Assembly: GCA_052326605.1 (NCBI GenBank)
Contig: JBKQMB010000033.1
Coordinates: 62,001 to 126,000, forward strand
Direction of reading: 5' to 3'
Origin: Bog-756 sp052326605
Lineage (GTDB): Bacteria > Actinomycetota > Acidimicrobiia > Acidimicrobiales > RAAP-2
DNA: 64,000 nt
The translations under genes and the position numbers were made by a program. Below the pieces are notes generated by a model that had not been told where the DNA came from, did not search any database, and saw only the letters and a program-made list of their open reading frames with translations. Shown here one piece after another: positions 44,215-53,058 of this stretch. Position 1 is the stretch's first letter. Each line of letters starts with the position of its first letter.

Positions 44215-44289
44215 GAGACGGATCGCCGACCGGATCCCTGGCCGTCGGCGGAATGCACGCCGGCTACTGCGCCGCTGCGCCACTCGGGC

Positions 44290-45294
44290 ATGATGGAGCC
44301 AATGCGCGACCCGTTCCGGAGGGTGAGGATTGGCCTGGGCGCCCTGACGCTGGTGCTCGTGGCGGGCACCGTGGGGTACCTGCTCTTCGGATTCGATCTG
44401 CTCGACGCCGTCTACCAGACCGTCATCACCGTCACGACGGTGGGATTCACCTCTCCGCGCCAGCTGACGTCGGGCAGCAGGGCCTTCACCATCGTCCTCA
44501 TCCTGGTGGGCGTGGGCACAGCGCTCTACACCTTTTCGGTCGTCCTCGAGGTGCTCATCGAGGGCCACATGCGAGACCTCGTGAGGAGGCGCAGGATGGA
44601 ACGTGACATCGCCCGAATGGACAGACATGTGATCGTCTGCGGATGGGGGCGAGTGGGGCGGGAGGTCGCCCATTTCCTCATGAATGCCGGGCGGGACGTC
44701 GTCGTCATCGACCGTGACGCGGCACGGCTGAGCGAGGTGCCGTACGCGCACATCTGTGGGGACGCCACCGACGACGATGTGCTCGGCCAGGCCGGAATCG
44801 ACCGGGCCTCCACCTTGGTGGCCGCCCTCGACACCGACGCGGACAACCTCTATGTGACCGTCGCCGGCAAGTCGATGCGACCGGACCTCCAGATCATCGC
44901 CCGCGCCCGCAGCGAGTTCTCCGAGCCCAAGTTGGTGCGCGCCGGCGCCGACCGGGTGGTGAACCCCCAGCAGCTCGGTGGCGACCGCATGGCGTCGTTC
45001 GTGCTCCAACCCCACGTGGTGGACTTCGTGGACGTGGTCATGCACGACGGCACTCTCAAGTTCCGCTTGGAGGAACTGACCGTCTCCGACGTCTCGCCAC
45101 TGTCCGGCGCGACGCTGCGGTCGGCGCACCTGCGCGACCGCACGGGGGCCCTGGTGCTGGCCATCCGGCGCCCCGACGGCACGTTCCTCACCAACCCTTC
45201 GCCCGAGGACACCATCGAGGCCGGCGACGTCCTCATCAGCGTCGGTACCGCCGAGCAGCTCGGCGCACTGGCCGAATTCACCGCCCGGCCCTGA
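44290..45294 (+). CDS. Potassium channel with RCK/TrkA domains
   Basis: 334 residues. Two transmembrane helices (about 17-37 and 63-88) frame a pore loop with filter TTVGF (49-53), a variant of TVGYG seen in bacterial Kch-like channels. An RCK/TrkA-N Rossmann domain (HVIVCGWGRVGREV, glycines at 118-123) and a TrkA-C domain (DVSPLSGATLRSAHLRD) follow. A homotetramer is expected in the inner membrane and gated by NAD(H), nucleotides or ions. Starts at ATG 44290 or 44293. Confidence 0.9.
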   Translation: MMEPMRDPFRRVRIGLGALTLVLVAGTVGYLLFGFDLLDAVYQTVITVTTVGFTSPRQLTSGSRAFTIVLILVGVGTALYTFSVVLEVLIEGHMRDLVRRRRMERDIARMDRHVIVCGWGRVGREVAHFLMNAGRDVVVIDRDAARLSEVPYAHICGDATDDDVLGQAGIDRASTLVAALDTDADNLYVTVAGKSMRPDLQIIARARSEFSEPKLVRAGADRVVNPQQLGGDRMASFVLQPHVVDFVDVVMHDGTLKFRLEELTVSDVSPLSGATLRSAHLRDRTGALVLAIRRPDGTFLTNPSPEDTIEAGDVLISVGTAEQLGALAEFTARP

Positions 45295-45618
45295 GGATTC
45301 GGCCGGAGACAGTCCAGCGGTGACGGCACCGCCCTACCGTCAAGAACGGACGCGGCAGCACCTCCGGACGCCGAAGTGGTGGGCATCGGTGTCGAACGGC
45401 ACCTCCAGGAGGATGCGCCGGGACGAGGTGGCACGACCGCCCCGCGCCCTCACCAGAGCCGGCACGTTGTCGACCGAGGAGAAGTCGAGCCCCACCAGGT
45501 AACGCGGTCGTAGCGGCTCGGGCTCCGCCCTCCTGTTCGCGGCCGCCCCCACCACTACCGGATGTCCAAGACTGAGGTGTTCGGCCTGGGCACCGGCATG
45601 CCGGCCGAGCGGTGGGCC
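45295..45618. other. Intergenic stretch; possible short remnant on minus strand
   Basis: 324 bases. On the minus strand, 45555 to 45340, a 71-codon frame (GLDFSSVDNVPALVRARGG, then SRRILLEVPFDTDAHHFG) has coding-like codon bias but no recognised family and a doubtful start. I do not call it as a gene. Confidence 0.35.
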
Positions 45619-46407
45619 TCAGGCGGGAAGCGCGCCGACGAAGGCCACGATGGCCTCGTTGACCTGCCCGGGGTGGGTCAGGTTGGCAGCGTGGGTGCCG
45701 CCCTCGATACGCACGACTCCCCTGCTCCCCGCCAGCCCTGCGGCCAGCGCCTCCGCCTTGTCCATGGAGATCGACAGGTCGGCCGTGCCGTGGACAACCA
45801 GGGCAGGGGCAGCGATCTCGCCCAGCCGACCGGTGATGTCGTCCCGGGTCAGCAGCGTCTGCCCGGGAAGGGCCAGGACCTCCTGGGGGCTTGCCTTCCA
45901 TTTCGCGGCCCACACCGCATTGAGCCCGGGCTCCCCCAGGATCAGACCGGCGGTGGCCGCGGCCAGCTCGTCGGTGGGACCGTTGGCCACCCATTCGTCG
46001 ATCATGCCCTGGTAGAGGGGGATCACCTCGGCATCCTCGGTACCGGCCTGGGTGTCCAGGAGGATCAGGGCCCGGACCCGCTCGGGCGCCAGCAGCGCCA
46101 CCCGCAGGGAGATGAACCCACCTTGGGACATGCCGCCGACAACGGCGCGCTCGATGCCCAGATGGTCGAGCAGGGCGATGCAGTCCGCGGCCGAGTCCCA
46201 ATACGTGAATGGTCGGCCGTCGTGGACGGTGTCGCCGGAGCACCGCTCGTCCCAGGTGATCACCCGGTAGTCGTCACGCAATGCCGCCACCTGGGGCGCG
46301 AACATGGTGCGGTCCATGAGAAAGCCGTGGGCCAGCACGATGGCCGGACCGTCTCCCCCGGTGTCGTCATAAGCGATCTGCTGCCCGTTGACCGATGCGA
46401 CGTTCAT
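45619..46407 (-). CDS. Alpha/beta hydrolase
   Basis: 262 residues from ATG 46407. The nucleophile elbow GGMSQGGF (Ser near 93), oxyanion HGFLMDRTMF, and ALVVHGTADLSI with a late GGTHAANLTHPG (His) complete a Ser-Asp-His triad. Possible esterase, lactonase or haloperoxidase-like enzyme; substrate unknown. The open frame beyond 46407 is antisense-type shadow. It is read after the acyl-CoA dehydrogenase on the same strand (74 bp gap), so the two may share a transcript. Confidence 0.9.
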   Translation of the reverse strand: MNVASVNGQQIAYDDTGGDGPAIVLAHGFLMDRTMFAPQVAALRDDYRVITWDERCSGDTVHDGRPFTYWDSAADCIALLDHLGIERAVVGGMSQGGFISLRVALLAPERVRALILLDTQAGTEDAEVIPLYQGMIDEWVANGPTDELAAATAGLILGEPGLNAVWAAKWKASPQEVLALPGQTLLTRDDITGRLGEIAAPALVVHGTADLSISMDKAEALAAGLAGSRGVVRIEGGTHAANLTHPGQVNEAIVAFVGALPA

Positions 46408-46481
46408 GGAGGTCCTCCTGTCCAGCGCCCGACCGGGCCGACTGGTTCGCGTGTTCGAAGTGTAGGGCGGACCAACGACCA

Positions 46482-47639
46482 CTATCGAGGGGCGCGGGGC
46501 ATTCCGAGGCCGACCATGGCGATGATGTCGCGCTGGACCTCGTTGGTGCCACCCCCGAACGTGAAGATGGTCTGGCTCCGGGCGTTGTGCTCGAGCCGAC
46601 CCTTCAGCACCGCCCCCGGAGAGCCCTCGGGGAGGTAGCCGACCTGGCCCACCACCTCGAGCAGCAACCGGTAGGCCTCGAGGGAGAACTCGCTGCCGAA
46701 TACCTTGGTGGCCGAGGCGTCGGCAGGGTCGAGCCCCTGGTCGGCGCTCCAGGCCACCTTCCAATTGAGCAGCTTGAGGAACTCAGCCTTGGCCAGCACC
46801 CGGGCGAGGTGCACCTGCACCCACTGCTGGTCCATGACCCGGCGCCCGTCGGCCAACCTCTCTTGCCGGGCCCACGAACCGACCTCGGCCATGCTGCGGA
46901 GGATTCCGGACACCGGGCAGATGGCCACTCGTTCGTGGTTGAGCTGGTTGGTGATCAGCTTCCAGCCCCGGTTCTCCTCCCCTACCAGGTTGGCTGCCGG
47001 GACCCGCACTGCGTCGTAGAAGGTCGAACTGGTGAACTCGCCGGCCGTCGTGCGCAGCGGCGTCCAATGGAACCCCGGGGCGTCGGTGGGGACGATGAAG
47101 ACCGACAGGCCCTTGTGCTTGGGGGCGTCCGGGTCGGTCCGGGCCGCCAGCCACACGTAGTCGGCATACTGGATGGCGCTGGTGTAGAGCTTCTCGCCGG
47201 TGATGACGTACTCGTCACCGTCGCGCACGGCCTGTGTCCGAAGCGACGCCAGATCGGTGCCGGCGCTCGGTTCCGTATAGCCGATGGAGAAGTGGACCTC
47301 CCCCCGGAGGATCCCCGGCAGGATGCGCTCCTTCTGTTCCGGCGTGCCCAGGGCCATCAGGGTCGGGCCCACGCTGTTGAGGGTCAACAGGGGCAGGGGA
47401 ACCCCCGCCCAGTGGGACTCCTCGACGAAGATCATCTGGTCGATGGGCCCCCGGGCCTGCCCGCCGTACTCGGTCGGCCAGCCCAAACCCAGCCAGCCGT
47501 CCTCGCCCATCCGGCGGATGTAGCGCGCATAGGTCGGCTCGCCGGCTCCGGCGCCCTCCACCTCCTCGACCAGGCGGACGAAGTACGACCGCACCTCGTC
47601 GCTCAATGCTTCCTGGGCATCGGTCAGCGCCAGCTGCAT
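46482..47639 (-). CDS. Acyl-CoA dehydrogenase
   Basis: 385 residues from ATG 47639. FAD-dependent dehydrogenase of the beta-oxidation family: GWLGLGWPTEYGG, SIGYTEPSAGTDLASL at the flavin site, DYVWLAARTD, and the C-terminal IFTFGGGTNEVQRDIIA. The residue in the position of the catalytic Glu is not certain from reading alone. Upstream extensions of the frame are antisense to the SDR gene. Divergent from the SDR gene, 64 bp apart. Confidence 0.93.
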   Translation of the reverse strand: MQLALTDAQEALSDEVRSYFVRLVEEVEGAGAGEPTYARYIRRMGEDGWLGLGWPTEYGGQARGPIDQMIFVEESHWAGVPLPLLTLNSVGPTLMALGTPEQKERILPGILRGEVHFSIGYTEPSAGTDLASLRTQAVRDGDEYVITGEKLYTSAIQYADYVWLAARTDPDAPKHKGLSVFIVPTDAPGFHWTPLRTTAGEFTSSTFYDAVRVPAANLVGEENRGWKLITNQLNHERVAICPVSGILRSMAEVGSWARQERLADGRRVMDQQWVQVHLARVLAKAEFLKLLNWKVAWSADQGLDPADASATKVFGSEFSLEAYRLLLEVVGQVGYLPEGSPGAVLKGRLEHNARSQTIFTFGGGTNEVQRDIIAMVGLGMPRAPR

Positions 47640-47703
47640 CACTCGCCTCCCCCGTCCGGAGCACCCTAACAACGAGCGACCGCGTGCACTACCGTCGGGC
47701 GCC

Positions 47704-48498
47704 ATGAGCGATCCCACGGTGCCCACTGCCCCTGCCGACCTCTTCTCCGTGGCAGGGAAGACCGTCGTGGTCACCGGCGGCACCCGCGGCATCGGGCACA
47801 TGATCGCTGCCGGCTTCGTCGCAGCCGGGGCCACCGTGATCGTGGCGTCCCGGAAGGCCCGTGCGGTGGAGGCCACTGTGGCCGAGCTGTCCGACTTCGG
47901 GACGTGCTCGGGGTTCGCAGCCGACCTGTCTTCGGAGGAGGGGGCCCGTCAGCTGGCCGACGCGGTTTCGGCGCACCACGGTCGGGTCGACGTGCTGGTC
48001 AACAACGCCGGGGCCACCTGGGGCGCCCCCCTTGCCGAGCACGACACGGGGTCGTGGGACCGGGTCCTCAACCTCAACGTCCAGGGCGTCTTCCACACCA
48101 CAAAGTTCTTCCTTCCGTTGCTCGAGGCCGGGGCAACGGCGGACCGGCCGTCACGCGTGATCAACATCGGCTCCATCGATGGCATCCACGTCCCGGTCCT
48201 CGAGTCCTACTCGTACTCGGCTTCGAAAGCCGCCGTGCACCAGCTCACCCGCCACCTGGCCAAGCGCCTGGCCCCGACCATCACCGTCAACGCGGTGGCA
48301 CCAGGACCCTTCGAGTCCAAGATGATGGCGGCGACCCTCGAGGCATTCGGCGACCAGATCGCGGCGGCCGCACCCCTCGAGCGCATCGGCCGGCCCGACG
48401 ACATGGCCGGGGTGGCCATCTTTCTGGCATCGCGGGCCGGGTCCTACCTGACCGGGGCTGTCATCCCGGTCGACGGGGGCATCGCCACCACGGCATGA
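47704..48498 (+). CDS. Short-chain dehydrogenase/reductase
   Basis: 264 residues. Classical SDR: cofactor motif TGGTRGIG at about 24-31, NNAG near 100, catalytic Ser in INIGSIDG and YSASK (Tyr, Lys) in SYSYSASKAAVHQLTRH, then NAVAPGPFESKMM. Likely an NADP-dependent oxidoreductase for a lipid or aromatic substrate. It may serve the same substrates as the acyl-CoA dehydrogenase next to it (inference). Ends before the FUSC gene, 99 bp away. Confidence 0.93.
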   Translation: MSDPTVPTAPADLFSVAGKTVVVTGGTRGIGHMIAAGFVAAGATVIVASRKARAVEATVAELSDFGTCSGFAADLSSEEGARQLADAVSAHHGRVDVLVNNAGATWGAPLAEHDTGSWDRVLNLNVQGVFHTTKFFLPLLEAGATADRPSRVINIGSIDGIHVPVLESYSYSASKAAVHQLTRHLAKRLAPTITVNAVAPGPFESKMMAATLEAFGDQIAAAAPLERIGRPDDMAGVAIFLASRAGSYLTGAVIPVDGGIATTA

Positions 48499-48597
48499 GG
48501 CACGGCGGCCCCGCCCAGGTGGAGTGGACGTGGACCGGCAGGTGCCAACCGGTGATCGGAGCCGGTCCTGTGTGACCGGGCTCGGTGAGCGGGCTCC

Positions 48598-50763
48598 GTG
48601 ACCGTGCGCCATGACAGAGTGTGGAAGGTGCCCGAATCAACCACCCGACATCCGATGCATCAGGCCGTGAGGTCGGCCATCCGGCTGGACACCTCATTGG
48701 TGGCGCCGGTGGCCGGCGCGGTGACGGCAGTCCCGGTGACCGTGCTCTTCGCCCTGGGCCTTGCCTTGTGGTCACCGACGGTCACGTCCGGCCTTGCCCT
48801 CGGTGCCCTCTTCGTCGGCCTGGCAGCACGCATCAACGGCCCACGACTCGCCGCATCGGCCATGGCCCTGGACACCCTCGGCCTGGCCGTCTCTGCTCTG
48901 GTCGGGAGTGCCTGCGCCGGCGTGGGCTGGCTCCACATCTCGACACTGGTGGTCTGGTGCTTCGTGGGGGGCCTGGTGGTCGCCCTTGGGCCGGCGCGGT
49001 CGGTGGTCGGGATCCAAGGGGTCATGGCCATCATCATCTTCGGCCGGGCCCCGCACTCGGTCGGCGCATCCGTGGCTCTGGCCCTCGCCGTCCTCGTGGG
49101 TGGTACCGTCCAGACGGCCGTGCAGCTGGTGGTGCGTGTCCCGTTCGGTCTCCGTCCACAGCGGAGGGCCACCGCGCTCGTCTACCAGCAGCTCGCCGAG
49201 TTGGCCGGTGGACGACGGGAGTCGAGCCCGGCGGCTGCCCGCTCCGCCGACACAGCCCAGACCCTGCTGGGATCCGGTGCCCTCTTCGGACGCCCGGACG
49301 TCCAGGCACTGTGGGGCATGGTCGACGAGGCCCGGCGCATGCGGCTCGAGCTGATCGCCATCGGCGGCCTGGTCCGCCATTTGCCCGAGGAGCTCGAATC
49401 CGATCAGGCCCTCGACCGGGTCCGCGAGAAGCTACGCCTGTTCCTTCTGGCGATCTCTGACGCCGTAACCGGCTCCGGGCCGAGGGGTCACCCGCCGCTG
49501 GATCCGGAAGCGGGCGCGTGGCTCGCGTTCCGCCAGGCCATGGACGATCTCGGGGCGGAGGTCGAGCTCCGACCGTGGGCCGGCGGAGCGGCCGCGCTCG
49601 TACTGGCCCACTTCCGATCGCTCCGCGGTCAGCTCCGGGCCGCGGCCAGGCTGGTGGGCCGAGCAACCGACGTACCGGTCGGTTCGATCCTCCAGGTCGG
49701 GCGCCCCAGGGCTCACCCGGTGGCCGCAGACCTGCGGACCATCTGGGGCGTCCTGGCCGAGAACCTGACCACGACGTCCCCCGCCTTCCGCCATGCCGTC
49801 CGGTTGGCCGTCGTGGTCCCGGTGCTCGACATTGCCTTCCAGCACTCCGGTCTGGCCCGTTCCTACTGGATCGCCCTCAGCGCCGCGGTCGTGCTCCGAC
49901 CCGACTTCACGGCAACCATGAGCCGCGGTCTGGCCCGGGTCGGTGGCACGGTGGTGGGCGTCGGGGCCATTGGCGCCATCGTCGGCGGGCTGCATCCGGA
50001 CGCGGCGGCCGTCGTGGTTCTGGTGGCCCTCACCGGCTGGGGCGCATTCTGCTTCTACCAGTCGAGCTACGCAGTGGGGGTGGCGTTCCTCACCGGCCTG
50101 GTGCTGATACTGACAGGCGTCGGCCAGCCCGCCACCCTCGCCCTGGCCGGCTACCGACTCGTCGACTCGGTGATCGGCGGCTCGGTGGCACTGGTCGCCT
50201 ACCTGCTGTGGCCCACCTGGTCGAAGGCGGAGGCCCAGCAGTCGCTGGCCAAATTGGTCGCTGCCCAAAGTCGGTATGTGTCCGCGGTGCTGGCCGGGTT
50301 GAGCACCATGCCGCCCCGTGACCCCGAGGAGCTGCGGAGGCTGGGCCGGCTCGCCAGGCTCGCCTACATCGACGCCCAGTCCGCGGTGGGCCGATCGCTG
50401 AACGAACCAACGGCCAAGCGGATCGACCCCGATGTCAGTCAGGGCATCCTTGCCGCGCTGCGACGCCTGATACGCGCCGCCCACAGCCTCCGCACCGAGA
50501 CGGCCGTACCTCCCTACCTTGCCGGCATCGACCAGTTCGCGGAGGCAGTGGACCGGTCGTTCGCCACCGTCGAGGACGGGCTGGAGCGGAACATGTCGGT
50601 CGACACCCTGCCTCCGCTCCGGGACATGTACCACCGGATCCACGAAGGCTCGGCCGACGACCCGGCCGCCCTTCCGGTGCTCATCCAACTCGACGAGATG
50701 GTCAACGCCGTCGACACGGTGGGGCAGCTCATGGGTACCGGGGATCAGAAACACCGGAGGTGA
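48598..50763 (+). CDS. FUSC-family membrane transporter
   Basis: 721 residues from GTG 48598. Two membrane blocks: residues ~45-185 with several helices (VLFALGLALWSPTVTSGLAL, then LHISTLVVWCFVGGLVVAL) and ~395-560 (YWIALSAAVVLRPDFTATM, the FUSC hallmark). Cytosolic helical parts lie between and after them. FUSC proteins export aromatic or fusaric acid-type compounds. It lies just before a Baeyer-Villiger monooxygenase, so efflux of an oxidised product is plausible but unproven. Confidence 0.85.
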   Translation: MTVRHDRVWKVPESTTRHPMHQAVRSAIRLDTSLVAPVAGAVTAVPVTVLFALGLALWSPTVTSGLALGALFVGLAARINGPRLAASAMALDTLGLAVSALVGSACAGVGWLHISTLVVWCFVGGLVVALGPARSVVGIQGVMAIIIFGRAPHSVGASVALALAVLVGGTVQTAVQLVVRVPFGLRPQRRATALVYQQLAELAGGRRESSPAAARSADTAQTLLGSGALFGRPDVQALWGMVDEARRMRLELIAIGGLVRHLPEELESDQALDRVREKLRLFLLAISDAVTGSGPRGHPPLDPEAGAWLAFRQAMDDLGAEVELRPWAGGAAALVLAHFRSLRGQLRAAARLVGRATDVPVGSILQVGRPRAHPVAADLRTIWGVLAENLTTTSPAFRHAVRLAVVVPVLDIAFQHSGLARSYWIALSAAVVLRPDFTATMSRGLARVGGTVVGVGAIGAIVGGLHPDAAAVVVLVALTGWGAFCFYQSSYAVGVAFLTGLVLILTGVGQPATLALAGYRLVDSVIGGSVALVAYLLWPTWSKAEAQQSLAKLVAAQSRYVSAVLAGLSTMPPRDPEELRRLGRLARLAYIDAQSAVGRSLNEPTAKRIDPDVSQGILAALRRLIRAAHSLRTETAVPPYLAGIDQFAEAVDRSFATVEDGLERNMSVDTLPPLRDMYHRIHEGSADDPAALPVLIQLDEMVNAVDTVGQLMGTGDQKHRR

Positions 50764-50922
50764 TCGGCCACAAAGGCGCCGAGGGCAGCCCTCCGTCGGT
50801 GACGGGGACACCCCGATGTGCCGACCGACCCCGACGGAGCACCTAGGGTTTCTTCCACACCGCCCGGTCGGTCGACCGACGCCTGCAGGCACGCCCTGCA
50901 CCGATGGGCGGAGGGAGCACGG

Positions 50923-52893
50923 ATGCCTGCAGACGGCCGGTTCGGACGGATCCCGATCACCCACGAGGACGACGCGATCGCCGCTGCCCTCGAGGAGGTC
51001 AGCGTCCCGGCCCTCATGATGTCGGTGGTGCATATGACGGGAGACCCGTCGATCCTCCGGGGCACCTCGCTGCCGGCCGGCGTCTACCTCAACGAGGTCC
51101 AGGGGTTCATGAGCCCCGAGGACCAGAGCGCGGTGCGGGCACAGGCCCTGGAGGCGATCATCGCCTATCGGGACGGTGGGTGCGCGCTGCCCCCGGCACC
51201 GGGCCCCCGGTTGGTCCACGAGATGATGAACGTCCTGGTGGCACAGGAGGTGCCCGACGAGTACGTGCCTCTGATGCTCGAGGAGCTCGAGCTCGACGGT
51301 GCCGATAACCGTGACCTCCACTGGGCCGACGGCATACCGGACGAGGACAAGGTGGCCTTCCACGTCGTGGTCATCGGCGCCGGCATGTCCGGCCTTCTGG
51401 CCGGTTTCCGCCTGGCCGGTGCCGGCATTCCCTTCACCATTGTCGAAAAGAACTCCGGGGCCGGGGGAACCTGGTGGGAGAACCGCTACCCCGGATGCCG
51501 GGTCGACGTCGGGAACCACTTCTACTGCTACTCGTTCGCCCCCAACAACGAATGGTCGGAGTTCTTCGCCCGGCAGCCCGAGCTGCAGGCGTACTTCGAC
51601 CGCTGCATGCACGACTTCGGGATCGACGCGCATGTCCGATTCGACACCGAGGTCGTGCGGGCGCGATGGGACGAAGGGTCGGCCCGGTGGTCGGTCGAGC
51701 TACTCGGCCCGGCCGGTGCCGTCGAGACGATGGAGGCCGACGCGGTGATCAGCGCCGTCGGGCAGCTCAATCGCCCCAAACTCCCCGACATCCCCGGCCG
51801 CGACTCGTTCGAGGGAGTGTCCATGCACTCGGCCCGCTGGGTGGAGGGCACCGACCTCTCGGACAAGCGGGTGGCGGTCATCGGAACCGGCGCCAGCGCA
51901 TTCCAGATCGTACCCACCATTGCCGAGGACGCCGCCCACGTGACCGTATTCCAACGGTCCGCGCCCTGGATGTTCCCCAATCCGCACTATCACGACCAGG
52001 TCGGACCCGGGGCCCGATGGGCCTTCGACCACCTTCCCTACTACGGGCGCTGGTACCGGTTCCTCCTGTTCTGGCCGGCATGTGACGGCGGGCTGCCCGC
52101 CATGCGGATCGATCCGGAGTGGCCCGATCACAGCCACTCCGTCAGCGCCCTGAACGACGCCGCCCGCCAGATGTTCACCCAGTGGATGACGGACCAGGTC
52201 GGTGACGACCGTGAGCTCGCAGCCAAGGTGGTGCCCGACTACGTGTGCCTGGGCAAGCGCACGCTCCAGGACAACGGCAGCTGGCTCTCCGCCCTCACCC
52301 GTGACGATGTCGACCTGATCACCGATCCCATCGGAGCCATCGGGACCGATCGGGTCATCTGCCGGAGCGGTGACGAGTACCCGGTGGATGTCATCGTCTT
52401 CGCCACCGGCTTCCACGCCAACCGGTACCTGTGGCCCATGGAGATCGTGGGGCGCAACGGGGCGGTACTGGCCGACCAGTGGGGCGAACGGCCGACCGCC
52501 TACCTGGGGATCACCATCCCCAACTTTCCCAATCTCTTCTGCCTGTACGGACCGGGCACCAACCTGGCCCACGGTGGCAGCCTGATCTTCCACTCCGAAT
52601 GTCAGATCCGCTACATCATGGGCTGCATCACCGCACTCCTGACCGATGGCCACGGGTCGATCGAGTGCCGCCAGGAGGTTCACGACGACTACAACCGGCG
52701 CCTGCAGGCCGAGCTCGACACCATGGTGTGGTCGCATCCGTCGATCCGCGACAGCTGGTACCGCAACGCCGAAGGCCGCATCTACATCCTCTCCCCCTGG
52801 CGCCTGGTCGACTACTGGCGCTGGACCCGGGCTCCCGCGCTCGAGGAGTTCGTCCTGACTCCGGCTCGACGCACGTCGACCAGCGGCGCCTGA
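50923..52893 (+). CDS. Baeyer-Villiger monooxygenase (HAPMO-like FAD/NADPH enzyme)
   Basis: 656 residues from ATG 50923, with GGAGGGAG upstream. The FAD motif GAGMSG (153-158), Baeyer-Villiger fingerprint FEGVSMHSARW (296-306) and NADPH motif GTGASA (about 322-327) are all present. The ~140-residue N-terminal extension is what separates 4-hydroxyacetophenone monooxygenase-type enzymes from cyclohexanone monooxygenases. It inserts oxygen next to a ketone to give an ester. Substrate unknown. Confidence 0.9.
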   Translation: MPADGRFGRIPITHEDDAIAAALEEVSVPALMMSVVHMTGDPSILRGTSLPAGVYLNEVQGFMSPEDQSAVRAQALEAIIAYRDGGCALPPAPGPRLVHEMMNVLVAQEVPDEYVPLMLEELELDGADNRDLHWADGIPDEDKVAFHVVVIGAGMSGLLAGFRLAGAGIPFTIVEKNSGAGGTWWENRYPGCRVDVGNHFYCYSFAPNNEWSEFFARQPELQAYFDRCMHDFGIDAHVRFDTEVVRARWDEGSARWSVELLGPAGAVETMEADAVISAVGQLNRPKLPDIPGRDSFEGVSMHSARWVEGTDLSDKRVAVIGTGASAFQIVPTIAEDAAHVTVFQRSAPWMFPNPHYHDQVGPGARWAFDHLPYYGRWYRFLLFWPACDGGLPAMRIDPEWPDHSHSVSALNDAARQMFTQWMTDQVGDDRELAAKVVPDYVCLGKRTLQDNGSWLSALTRDDVDLITDPIGAIGTDRVICRSGDEYPVDVIVFATGFHANRYLWPMEIVGRNGAVLADQWGERPTAYLGITIPNFPNLFCLYGPGTNLAHGGSLIFHSECQIRYIMGCITALLTDGHGSIECRQEVHDDYNRRLQAELDTMVWSHPSIRDSWYRNAEGRIYILSPWRLVDYWRWTRAPALEEFVLTPARRTSTSGA

Positions 52894-53017
52894 CGCACCG
52901 GTCCACGCCCGCGGAGGCCCGCGATCCTCTCCCGCCGACGCGCGCCTGCCCGCCTTTACCTGAGATGACTGCTCCGCCGAATGACACGGTCCGTAGGCGT
53001 CTAACCACTGTGTGTGC

Positions 53018-53023
53018 TATTAT
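53018..53023 (+). promoter_or_regulatory. -10 element of the NlpC/P60 gene
   Basis: TATTAT at 53018-53023 within an A/T-richer patch, about 36 bases before the ATG. The leader (~29 nt) is too short for a ydaO-type riboswitch, which often precedes such genes. Confidence 0.4.
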
Positions 53024-53058
53024 TTGGCTCAGAAGGACGTACCGAGGGGTGTTCGACA

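Noticed and set aside
49432..51633. A 733-codon minus-strand frame spanning FUSC and the monooxygenase.
   Set aside because: Antisense shadow over two well-supported genes.
52981..53058. A ydaO riboswitch before the NlpC/P60 gene.
   Set aside because: The likely leader is only about 30 nt, too short for that RNA.
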